From Paenibacillus sp. cl123 (lineage in GTDB: Bacteria; Bacillota; Bacilli; Paenibacillales; NBRC-103111), in contig NZ_FMYY01000009.1 of assembly GCF_900101595.1 (NCBI RefSeq), positions 62,001 through 126,000 of the forward strand: a stretch of 64,000 nucleotides of DNA, written 5' to 3'. The position numbers and the translations under genes were made by a program. Below, one piece after another: positions 40,827-50,300 of the stretch (the stretch's first letter is position 1; each line of letters begins with the position of its first letter). The notes under the pieces are model-generated. The model had not been told where the DNA came from. It did no database searches and saw nothing but the letters and a program-made list of their open reading frames with translations.

Positions 40827-42434
40827 CTATTTAACGGTCATCGTTTCCTTGTTCTTCTCATACCACTCTTGGGCCAGCTTCTCGACATTTTCGCCGCCAA
40901 GACGTTTCCATTCCTTGCGTACTTCCTCCATGGCCGCTTCAGGCGTGTTGGCGCTGCCGCCGGTTACTGCTTTCACTTCAATCTGCGTGGCGATCGGCTG
41001 GAACGTGGCGATCAGCTGGCTCACTTCCGGCAGATCGGGACTATAGGCGATATCCCGGCGATATTTGTTTTTCAGCGCTACGTTCAGCGATTCGGTTTTG
41101 AGCTTGGCGTATTCCTGGGAAATGGCATCCGATGCAGCCATCGTAGGGAACCACTCCGGCTTCACGCCAAAGTCGCTCACAACTGCAAACTCGCGTGCGT
41201 AAAATACCTCTTTGCGATATTTGTCCGCATCTATATACTGCGGAATCTCGCCATTCACCAGCTTGTAATGGACATTCTCCTCGCCGTATTTCATCTTCAT
41301 ATCGCCTGTCTCCATCATCCAGTCCAGGAATTTGACGGCGGCTTCAATCTTGTCCTCCTTCATCTGACTGTTGAAGGTAACCAGAATATTGGCAGGCAGC
41401 TCCTGATATAAGCCATTGCGGCCGTATTGGGAGGCAACCGGCTCGAGCGGATTCAGTTTGGCATCCGGCACATTTTTCTTCAGATCCTTATACTCGTTCT
41501 CAATATTCCAGGCAGCCAGGTAGATACCGGCTTTACCGGTTGTCAACAGCTGGCGGGAACGCTGGAAATTCGTATCCGTGATGTACTCCTTGTCGATCAG
41601 TCCTTGATCGAACAGCGATTTTTGGAACGCAATGGAATCCTTGAAGCGATCCAGCGTTCTGCCGTATTTGAGTTTGCCGTCTTCTAGGAACCATTGATTT
41701 TCATGGACGGAGAATAAGGCCCTCAGTATCCCTATCCCGTTTCCGTTGAACACGATCGGCACCGTGTCGGCCTTGCCGTTGCCATCCGGATCCGAGTCTT
41801 TGAACTTCTTGGCCACTTCAATAAGCTCCTCGATTGTCGTCGGCGCTTTGAGGCCCAGCTTATCCAGCCAGTCCTGGCGGATCCACATGGCGTGGTTGGC
41901 GATCCCGTCCAGGCTTCGGCTGCTGGTAACCGCGTACAGCTTGCCGTCGATCGTCGTCGCCGCCTTCAGCTCCGGATGCTCCGCCATATATTTTTTCAGC
42001 GTCGTGCTGTACTTCTCAATGTAGCTGTCAATCGGCTGGATGGCGCCTTGATTCGCCAATTGGGCGATATAGTTGCGGTCATACTCCCAGATCAGATCCG
42101 GCGCGCTTCCGGACGCCACCAGCGTGCTTATCTTTTGCTGCGCTTGGTTGCGCGGAATGGGTACCCACTTTACAGTAGCCGGCGAGTTTTCATTGACCCA
42201 TTTGGTCCAGCGGTTATTCTCGTAGCTGCCTTCCTCAGCCGGCACTTCCCCCCGGTCAAAAACCGAGATGCTGATTTCCTTCTTCGGACCTGCCGCAGCC
42301 GTTCCCGGCGAAGTAGCGCCTCCTTGCGGCGAAGCCGCGCCGTTTCCCTCCGGGGCCGCAGCCGGGCTGCAGGCGGCCAATACGGTTAAGGACATAGCGG
42401 CCGCGAGCACAGGCTTCCAGGCTTGTTTGGACAT
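40827..42434 (-). CDS. Extracellular carbohydrate-binding lipoprotein of ABC transporter
   Basis: A solute-binding lipoprotein of about 535 residues, the capture component for the two permeases upstream. The signal peptide ends in the lipobox VLAAC, then an Ala/Gly/Pro/Thr-rich linker, then an LplA/YtcQ-type body (DSDPDGNGKADTVPIVF is the calcium-loop-like region; VDKEYI-type segments follow). The start is ambiguous: ATG at 42434, a TTG at 42440 and the ATG at 42449 are all close to AAGGGG, and I list the first. The toroid-like gene follows 85 bases downstream. Confidence 0.88.
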   Translation of the reverse strand: MSKQAWKPVLAAAMSLTVLAACSPAAAPEGNGAASPQGGATSPGTAAAGPKKEISISVFDRGEVPAEEGSYENNRWTKWVNENSPATVKWVPIPRNQAQQKISTLVASGSAPDLIWEYDRNYIAQLANQGAIQPIDSYIEKYSTTLKKYMAEHPELKAATTIDGKLYAVTSSRSLDGIANHAMWIRQDWLDKLGLKAPTTIEELIEVAKKFKDSDPDGNGKADTVPIVFNGNGIGILRALFSVHENQWFLEDGKLKYGRTLDRFKDSIAFQKSLFDQGLIDKEYITDTNFQRSRQLLTTGKAGIYLAAWNIENEYKDLKKNVPDAKLNPLEPVASQYGRNGLYQELPANILVTFNSQMKEDKIEAAVKFLDWMMETGDMKMKYGEENVHYKLVNGEIPQYIDADKYRKEVFYAREFAVVSDFGVKPEWFPTMAASDAISQEYAKLKTESLNVALKNKYRRDIAYSPDLPEVSQLIATFQPIATQIEVKAVTGGSANTPEAAMEEVRKEWKRLGGENVEKLAQEWYEKNKETMTVK

Positions 42435-42503
42435 GTTCAATCGATTCATCCCCTTAAATATTATAATCTGGTATATATATCAAGGGCGGTTTGCCCCATG
42501 ATA

Positions 42504-43400
42504 TCAGCCTTTGACCGAGCCAATCAAGACTCCTTTAACAAAATGCTTCTGCAGGAACGGGTAGATGACCAGAATCGGCGTTACGGCAATGACGATCGCC
42601 GCCGCCTTGATGCCTTCCGGCGTCAGCATAATTTCCGCTACGCCTTCGCTCCCTGCTCCGCTGCTCAGCAGGCTTTGGTCAACCTGCTGGATCATCTGAT
42701 ACAGCTTGAGCGTCAAGGTTTGCAGCTTCGTCTGGGTGATGTAGAGCAGGACATTGAAATAAGAGTTCCACCAGCCGACGGCATAGAACAGAGATAAAGC
42801 GGCGAGAATGGGCTTGCAGAGCGGCATAATAATCTGGAGCAATATTCGCCAGTCCCCCGCGCCGTCGATGGCCGCAGACTCCTCGATCTCCTCGGGCAAG
42901 CCTTCCATGAACGTCTTCATGACAAACATGTTATAAGTGCTGATCAGCGACGGCAGCCATAAAGCCCAATATGTGTCCATAAGCCCGAGCGATTTGACCA
43001 GAATAAAGTTTGGGATGACCCCGGAAATGAACAGCATGGTAAATGTAATAAACATCAGGATGGCGCTGCGTCCCATCAGTCTGCGCCGTGACAGCGGGTA
43101 TGCCGCCAGAATCGTTACGACCATATTCAGCGCCGTGCCGACAATGGTAACGAGCACCGTATTGCGCATCGCTATGAAGAGCTGGCCGTCCTCCAATAAG
43201 CGCTTGAACGCTTCCACATTGAACTCGACCGGCCACAAGAATACCTCTCCCGCCGTAATCGCCCGGCTGCTGCTGAAGGCGGAGACGACCTCATACCAGA
43301 ACGGATACAGCGCGATCAGCGAGGTTAACGCCAGGAACGCGTAGTTGCCTGCCGTCCCGATGCGGGCCATCGCAGAGCTGTTTGCGTGATTAGCTTTCAC
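42504..43400 (-). CDS. Carbohydrate ABC transporter permease, YtcP type
   Basis: A 298-residue six-helix permease, partner of the LplB-type protein just upstream. The EAA loop reads EESAAIDGAGDWRILLQIIM, and the C-terminus ends in FVKGVLIGSVKG, the YtcP signature. It starts with a GTG three bases after the TAA of the preceding permease gene (TAACCGGTG), showing coupling. The binding-protein gene follows after about 70 bases. Confidence 0.92.
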   Translation of the reverse strand: MKANHANSSAMARIGTAGNYAFLALTSLIALYPFWYEVVSAFSSSRAITAGEVFLWPVEFNVEAFKRLLEDGQLFIAMRNTVLVTIVGTALNMVVTILAAYPLSRRRLMGRSAILMFITFTMLFISGVIPNFILVKSLGLMDTYWALWLPSLISTYNMFVMKTFMEGLPEEIEESAAIDGAGDWRILLQIIMPLCKPILAALSLFYAVGWWNSYFNVLLYITQTKLQTLTLKLYQMIQQVDQSLLSSGAGSEGVAEIMLTPEGIKAAAIVIAVTPILVIYPFLQKHFVKGVLIGSVKG

Positions 43401-43403
43401 CGG

Positions 43404-44375
43404 TTACCACAACCCCCTCTCGCCAAAGGCCCGGGTCAGCCGATTCACGCCAAGGACCAATATCAGCCCTACGGCCGATTGGAACAGTCCCAGTGCCGTG
43501 GTGTAGCTGTAGCTCATATTTTGCAGACCTACCCGGTATACGTAAGTGCTGATGACATCAGCCACATCCAGCACGGACATATTCTGCAGCACAAGCGTCT
43601 GCTCCAGTCCGACGTCCATCATCTGCCCCATGCGGAGCACGAGCAGGATAGCGATCGTGGCCCGAATGCCCGGCAGCGTAATATGCCAGATTTGCCGCAG
43701 CTTGGAAGCCCCGTCGATCTTCGCCGCCTCGTACAGCTGCGGATCGATGGAAGCCATCGCCGCCAGATAAAGAATCGTGCCCCATCCGGCTTCCCGCCAG
43801 ATCCCCGACAGCGTGTATGCGACCGGCCACCATGTCGAGCTGGCCATGAAGTAGACCGGCTCGATGCCGAACACCTTGGTCAGCAGCAGATTGACAACCC
43901 CGGTGCTTGGCGACAGCATGGCGATAAAGATACCGCCCAGAACGGCCCATGATATAAAATGCGGCAGGTAAAGCAGGTTCTGCACCGTCCGCTTGTACCA
44001 TTCGGTCCGCACCTCATTGAGCAGCAGGGCCAGCAGGATCGGTACGGGGAATCCGAAAACCAGGCTATAGACGTTAAGCAAGAGCGTGTTCCGCAGCACC
44101 CGCCAGAAATCCAAGCTCTGGAACAAGCTTTCGAAATGCTTGAAGCCCACCCACTTGCTCCCCCATATGCCGTCGGCAAACCGGTAATCCTTGAAGGCGA
44201 TGATCTCGCCGAACATCGGAGCGTATTTGAATAAGAGATAAAAGCCGATGACCGGCAGCAGCATCAAGTATAAATGTTTGTCTCGCTTCAAGCGCTGCCG
44301 GAATGCCGAACGCGACGGCTTCGCATGAAGCGGCTTCACCTCTGCGGGCTTCGCCAAACCAAGCCTATCCTCCAT
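43404..44375 (-). CDS. Carbohydrate ABC transporter permease, LplB type
   Basis: A 323-residue six-helix permease. It opens with a basic cytoplasmic leader, then YLMLLPVIGFYLLFKYAPMF; the EAA loop is YEAAKIDGASKLRQIWHITL. The ATG at 44375 has AAGGGTGA upstream; the longer frame to 44468 lacks a site. The gene heads the transport operon, and the sensor-AraC gene lies upstream on the same strand, separated by about 420 bases. Confidence 0.92.
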   Translation of the reverse strand: MEDRLGLAKPAEVKPLHAKPSRSAFRQRLKRDKHLYLMLLPVIGFYLLFKYAPMFGEIIAFKDYRFADGIWGSKWVGFKHFESLFQSLDFWRVLRNTLLLNVYSLVFGFPVPILLALLLNEVRTEWYKRTVQNLLYLPHFISWAVLGGIFIAMLSPSTGVVNLLLTKVFGIEPVYFMASSTWWPVAYTLSGIWREAGWGTILYLAAMASIDPQLYEAAKIDGASKLRQIWHITLPGIRATIAILLVLRMGQMMDVGLEQTLVLQNMSVLDVADVISTYVYRVGLQNMSYSYTTALGLFQSAVGLILVLGVNRLTRAFGERGLW

Positions 44376-44794
44376 TGTGTTCACCCTTTCGTTATCGTTG
44401 ATGCAAGTCCCGGTGTCATTGCCGGCGATATGATCGTATCGTCTGGTACGGGAAATGGATATAGACATGTTTTGAGGTCAGCGTCATTTCTTGCAGAGGA
44501 GGCTGTCACCATTCTTAGACTGATGCACTTTTGTTAGAGTGACGCCTGACAATGGACAGCGATTCGAGCGGAATGCCGCAGCAGAGCGAGTCAACATGGG
44601 TCAGGGAGCAAATAATCAGATCAGTTCGGGGATTGAATACCGGCAACCAGGGCTTATTTGATGAAAGGGAAGAAACCGGGCGTCGTTGCTGGAGGAGGTC
44701 AAGAAGAGTTCATAGAGGTCGGACTGCTGTCGGCCGCCGTGCCTCTATGGTTAAAGCTTGGGGAGTTTTATGTTCGCAATGACCCGGAAAGGGC
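44376..44794. other. Intergenic region upstream of the polysaccharide ABC operon
   Basis: No certain gene. It should carry the operon promoter and the AraC regulator site. A plus-strand frame at 44658-44885 reads protein-like for ~35 residues (QEEFIEVGLLSAAVPLWLKL) but continues antisense into the regulator gene, so I do not call it. Confidence 0.3.
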
Positions 44795-47098
44795 TCAGGC
44801 TCTGCCCGCCCTATCCCGGTACTCCGTCGGGGTCATGCCCGTATATTTCTTGAACGTTCGCAGGAAGCTTCTTGTGTTCGTGTAGCCGACTGCCTCCGAT
44901 ATTTCGTTCACCTTCCGCTCCTTGTCGAGCAGCAGCGACTTGGAGGCGTCGATGCGGGTATCGATCAGATGGTCGATGAAATTATGCTCCGTATACTCTT
45001 TGAACAGCTTGCTTATATACGTCGGGGTCAGATGGAATTGCTCGGCCAACCGGTCCAGCGACAGATCGCTTTCGTGGTAATGCTCCTGAATATAAGTCAG
45101 CATCCTCTCCACCGTCTCATTTTTACCGCGGTGGCTGCGCTTTTCGTCAATCTTAGCCGCCAGCTCTTCCAGCACCGACCAAACCAGCTTCTCGGCTTCC
45201 TTCCAATTTTCGCAGCGGCTGATTTTCTCATAAATGCTGTCCAGCGCCCCCACCGATTCATCCGGCTCAACTCCGATGGCTCCCGCCGCCTGCAGCGACT
45301 TCATAATCATGTCGAAGGAAAGCTGGCGCAGCAGGTCCGGAGGCAGATTGCTTTCCACCGCCGCCTGGTACAGCTCCCCCAGACTGCGCCGCAGCTTCTC
45401 CGGATCGGCGCTCTTCAGCGCCTCCATAATCGGCTCCACCATCCGGTTCAGACGGTAGTAGTCCTGGCTGTCCGGCGACTGGAGGTCTTCTATGGAGATG
45501 ACGGAATGGTGGCCGAACACCATTTTATAATGAAGCGCCTTGCGGGACTCGTCGTAGGAGACAGGAATGTGCAGCACGTCCTTGCAGCTGCGGCCGACGC
45601 CCACCGTCACATTCAGGTGGAACTGCTTCTTCATGACATCGAGAATCATCTCCAGAATAGCCAGCGTCCGAAGGTGATTCTGCTCGGCATCGCCCTCCGC
45701 GAAGCTGAAAATAACGGCGGCCCGGCCCCCTCCCAGATCGATGGCGGCTCCGGCGCATTCGCTGTTGATCAGCTCTTCGGCCACATTGCAGAAGGCGAAC
45801 GTGTACAGCGTTTCATCCCGGGGAGTCATCGCCTCCCCCTCCTTGCTCACTTCGGCTGTGCAGACCAGATACCGCTCCGGAAACAGCCTCACGCCTACGA
45901 ATTCCAGATGATGGCGCACGGACTGATAGTCCGTTCGGTAGCCGGTCAGCATATCCATCATGATCTTCCACTTCAGCACCGGCTTGGAATCACGCACATG
46001 CCTCTCCAGATGCTCCTGGTCCAGCACCATCTGATCGAATACCTGCTCCAGGTCCCGTAAACCAAACGCCTTCATCCCGCTCTTGTTCGGCTGCCCCGAT
46101 CTATAGGCCCCGGACACCTTCCCGACCAGGCGATCCAGCGGCTTGTACGTCCACCGGTTCACATAGATGACGACGATCAGCGCAAGCGCCAGCATAGCCG
46201 CTGCAAAGACGAGCAGCAGATTGCGCGTCACCTGCAGGGGCTTGTAGATTTGCGCCTCCGGCACGATGCTGATCATCGTCCAGCCGGTATAATCCGAGTA
46301 GCGGTGAAACACCGTTTGATCGACGCCGTCCAGCCTGACGGTAAAGGCCCCTGCGCCCTTGACGGATAAAGCGTTTTTGATATACGGGAGCTCCTGCATA
46401 TTCCGGTAAATCTGCGTTTTATCATCGTGCGTAACGACGTTCCCGTCCTTATCGATCACAAACAGATGTCCGACCTTGCCATCCTCATACACGGCTTTCA
46501 CCATGTTATACAGCACTTCTTCCTTTATATTGACCGCGACCACCCCTTTCCGGTAGCCCGGACTGCTGATGGTCGGATAGGAGCGCACCAGCGTGACGAC
46601 ATCCTGATTGCCGAACCCGTCCCACACCTGATGCGTCGTCAGCCATTTCAAATATTCCGGCATATCGATATACGCTTTCAGCCAATTCTCCTCGCTGGAA
46701 GCCGCCTTCATGAACGCTTTATCTGTGAAAATGTCCCCGCTGGCCTCTGAATAGAGGAAAATGGATGAGAAATTCGGGTTGGAATTAATGAATGCCTTCA
46801 GCTTCTCATTAAGACCGTAAAAATTCGTATAGCGCTGCGAGTCCTCCGTATAACTGCTATACATGAAGTAGACAAACTCGAGCTGGTCGGTTAATGTCAG
46901 CAAATCCTTCTCCGTCTGCCGAAAGGCGGCCTCCATCTTCTGATCCACCTGCTTGAGCAGCGCCAGATTCGTATCCGTCAAATCCCGCTCCAGCCGGCCG
47001 ACGGTCCCCCTATAGGACAGCCAGAAGGTTAACGTTATGATAACCATAAAAACGATCCCATAGATGAGCATCACTTTGCCCGATATGCTTGACTTCAT
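44795..47098 (-). CDS. Membrane sensor AraC-family transcriptional regulator
   Basis: A 767-residue sensor-regulator similar in plan to the one at 464. An N-terminal helix (VMLIYGIVFMVIITLTFWL) precedes an extracellular dCache-type domain (about 35-275, with GYRKGVVAVNIKEEVLY and DKDGNVVTHDD), then a second helix (LLLVFAAAMLALALIVVIYV), a long cytoplasmic region, and the C-terminal AraC domain (SLDRLAEQFHLTPTYISKLF and VNEISEAVGYTNTRSFLRTF). ATG at 47098 follows GGGAGG. Its likely targets are the downstream permease/binding-protein operon and perhaps the divergent SLH-anchored hydrolase. Confidence 0.9.
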   Translation of the reverse strand: MKSSISGKVMLIYGIVFMVIITLTFWLSYRGTVGRLERDLTDTNLALLKQVDQKMEAAFRQTEKDLLTLTDQLEFVYFMYSSYTEDSQRYTNFYGLNEKLKAFINSNPNFSSIFLYSEASGDIFTDKAFMKAASSEENWLKAYIDMPEYLKWLTTHQVWDGFGNQDVVTLVRSYPTISSPGYRKGVVAVNIKEEVLYNMVKAVYEDGKVGHLFVIDKDGNVVTHDDKTQIYRNMQELPYIKNALSVKGAGAFTVRLDGVDQTVFHRYSDYTGWTMISIVPEAQIYKPLQVTRNLLLVFAAAMLALALIVVIYVNRWTYKPLDRLVGKVSGAYRSGQPNKSGMKAFGLRDLEQVFDQMVLDQEHLERHVRDSKPVLKWKIMMDMLTGYRTDYQSVRHHLEFVGVRLFPERYLVCTAEVSKEGEAMTPRDETLYTFAFCNVAEELINSECAGAAIDLGGGRAAVIFSFAEGDAEQNHLRTLAILEMILDVMKKQFHLNVTVGVGRSCKDVLHIPVSYDESRKALHYKMVFGHHSVISIEDLQSPDSQDYYRLNRMVEPIMEALKSADPEKLRRSLGELYQAAVESNLPPDLLRQLSFDMIMKSLQAAGAIGVEPDESVGALDSIYEKISRCENWKEAEKLVWSVLEELAAKIDEKRSHRGKNETVERMLTYIQEHYHESDLSLDRLAEQFHLTPTYISKLFKEYTEHNFIDHLIDTRIDASKSLLLDKERKVNEISEAVGYTNTRSFLRTFKKYTGMTPTEYRDRAGRA

Positions 47099-47397
47099 AG
47101 ATGACCTCCCGCAACTGCTCTTCCTTGTACCGACACGTCCCCATCGTATACCGATTATGGTGCTTTTGGGCATATACCGTCAAGGTGGCTATTATTGCAA
47201 TAAGGTGACATCATCTGCTGGTCAAATAAATACACCTGCCCAAGAATGGTCACAGCAAGCTTTGCAAGAAAGGTGAGCACCTTCAAAACTTGTCAATATC
47301 GCTGAATCCGCTTGCAAGATACGATCTTATCATCTGTATTCCGAACAATACGGATAGAAAGAAAACCAATAAATCGGAAAAGGTGAGGTGTTTATTG
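47099..47397. promoter_or_regulatory. Divergent promoter region between regulator and giant SLH hydrolase
   Basis: About 300 bases between two divergent starts. The AAGGTGAGG ribosome site of the hydrolase gene is clear; promoter boxes and regulator sites are not resolvable by eye. Confidence 0.35.
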
Positions 47398-50300
47398 ATG
47401 AGCTTAAAAAACATTCGGAGGACAGCTATGGCTTTATTAGCCTTCGCGGTAAGTTTGGCGATTTGCCTGCCTGCGCTGGCCGGGCCGGTTAACCGTCTCT
47501 CCACCCCTCCGGAAGGGTGGCAGCGAACTACGCCAAAGGCCAACACGTTCACTATCAAAGGCTCAAGCAAGGAATTTATTTTGCTAAATGTGACCGAGGA
47601 TGTGTATTCCAAATATTTTGTTTTGGCCAAAAACAATTACGGAACCCGGGCGTTCGACCCCGATAATACCACCAAGTTCGATGTCGAGGACCCGAACAAT
47701 ATCGGCTATTGGTTAAATCATGATCTGATCGATCCCGCAGCGGCAGGAACCAACAAGCTGCCGGAAGAGCTTGTGCCCCATATTAATAATGAGCATGTCT
47801 GGCAGACGGAAGCCTGCCGCAGCAACAGCATATGCCCGTCCGACTATACAACGACCGCCGGCGTAGCCCTGCTGTCGCAGAGCGAATATGTCGCCTTCGC
47901 GCCCAAGCTGGGCGTCGTTGACGCTATGAGCGGCTGGGGCTGGTGGCTGCGAACAGCCCGGGGCCTCGGCACAACTGCGCCTACGAAAATGCTGGGTGTG
48001 CGGATCGCCAGCGATACGGGCATTACGCATGAGACGGATGCCTCTTACACCGGCGTACATGTAAGACCGGCTTTTTATTTGAAAGCCGACTTCTTCTCCA
48101 GCGTCAAGCTGGAAGTGGCGAGCATGGGGAGCAGCGTCAAACAGGCCATTCTGGCCAATTATACGAAGGAGCAGCTGACAGGCGGCCCCGATCCTTTGTA
48201 TACCGAGGATGAATGGAGGCAGCTCGAGCTCGATGGAACGGTTGAAGTCCGGCACGACCGGCCGGGTGCGATCTTCGACCCGCAAAGCATCGTATTTAAC
48301 GTCTATTTTGATTTGAAGCTGGATCAAGCCAAAACCTACTCCATCGACTATGAGGCAACCGGGACAAGCTCGCTTTCAGGCTCCGTGGCGGCTGCCGTCC
48401 AGCCCAACCTGCCTCAAGAGGTGCCGATCCAGCTGACGGGGCTGCTGAACGGGCTCTACACCTTGAAGGTGCAGCTGAAGGACGGAGCGAGAACGGTATT
48501 CAGCCAGACTCTGCCCTTCTCGGTCATGCCTTATTACCAGGACCAGCCGGGCGACTCCCACACGATGTTCGGGGTATCCACGCATTACGCGCTGGAAGGC
48601 AGACAGGGCCCGACGGATACGGACATTCTGAAGAAGGCCGGCGTTAAGGTCATCCGCGACGAGATGCAGTGGCATAAAGTCGAGAAGGCGAAGGGCGTAT
48701 TCGACTTCACCAGACATGACACGTGGATCAACGAGCTGGCTGCGCAGGACTTCAGGATTATCGGCATCCTGAGCTACAATAACCCGCTTTATAACGGAAA
48801 GAGCGGCGTTTCCCAGGGAGAAAAGTACGCTCCGGCCACCCAAGAAGAGATGGACGCCTTCCTGACCTACGTAACCAAAACCGTGGAGCATTATAAAGGA
48901 AAGGTAGATACGTTCGAGATCTGGAACGAGCCTAACATCACCGGTTTCTGGAAGCCGACGCCGGATGCTGTGGCTTACTCGGATCTGGTCAAGGCCGCTT
49001 CGCTGGCGATTCGCGCTGCCAATCCGGATGCCACGATTATTGCCGGGGCTGTAGCGAACCAGAACGGCTACCAATTCCTTACGCAGATGTTCGAGCAGGG
49101 CGTGTATCCGTATATCGACGCCATTTCGTTCCATCCTTATGTCTATCCGTACAACCCGGATATGGAATATCACTCGAAGCTGGGCGCCTACGCGGCCACT
49201 CTCAAGCCGTTTGGGGGATGGAAGGATCTGTACGTGACGGAGGTCGGATGGCCGACCTCGCTCGATACAAGAGGGATCAACGAAAGCCTCCAAGCCTCCT
49301 ATCTGATGAAGCATTTTATGATAAGCGCGGCAGCGGGGCTTAAGCTAAGCTCCATTTACGATTTACGCGACGACGGCACGGACGCCCATTACACGGAGGA
49401 TAATTTCGGCATTATCCGTCATGATTTTTCTGCCAAGCCTTCGATGATCGCCCTGCGGTATTTGAACGGAACGCTTGGAAGCGCTCAGTTTCTAGGGGAG
49501 ACGGAACTTGGCGCCGGCTTGAAGGGGTATATGTGGAGGAAGCAAGCGGACCCTGTACTTGTCGTCTGGTCTACGACAGGCGGGCAGATGCTGAGCCTTG
49601 GAAACGAGCAGATAACGGCGAGCGATTTATTCGGCAACCCGCTGCCTGTAAACACTCCAGCGCAGGTGTCCGTGGGGGCCGACCCCGTATACATCAAAGG
49701 GCTGTCGGCGAACTGGGTCAATCAGAAGCTGTACGAGCAAGCGGCTGACCGGTATGAAGCCTGGCTGACGGCATGGGGAAGCCGCTTGGCACAGTCGGGG
49801 GCGATTACATCCGCTATCGCGTCCTTGCGCCAGAAGGCTGAGTTGTTGGCTGCCGCCCCTGCGGCAGCACCCGCTTATACGGAGATGGCGGCATGGATGG
49901 ACAGCCATTATTTGCAAGGCGAAGCTATCCTGGGCGTGATGCAGGCCAACTCCGGGAATAGAGCCGAATTCATGGAAATGCTGTACCAATATCATCAGAT
50001 CGGCATCGTTCTGGAGAAGCTGCTGGCTGCAGCCGGCGACATACCGGGCGGAGCGCCTGATCTTGCATCCGGCGCAGCGATTGCGAGCGCCAAAGCGCTT
50101 ATCGAAGCAAGGCTTGCGGCGGACTCGGGCGACAGCCTGCCTTTCGCGGAAGAGGTGCTGCGCCATGCCAGATACGGGAGCGGACGCGCCGTGGAGCAGG
50201 CTGCCCAGGGCCATACGGCCGAGGCGCTGGCCTGGGACAAGACGGCGGGCAAGCTCGCAGGCTGGAGCTCCGCCCTCGCGGCATTCGAGCCCGCGGAAGC

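Noticed and set aside
44658..44885. Plus-strand frame in the ABC operon upstream region
   Set aside because: It continues antisense into the sensor-AraC gene and has no clear ribosome site; kept only as a note.
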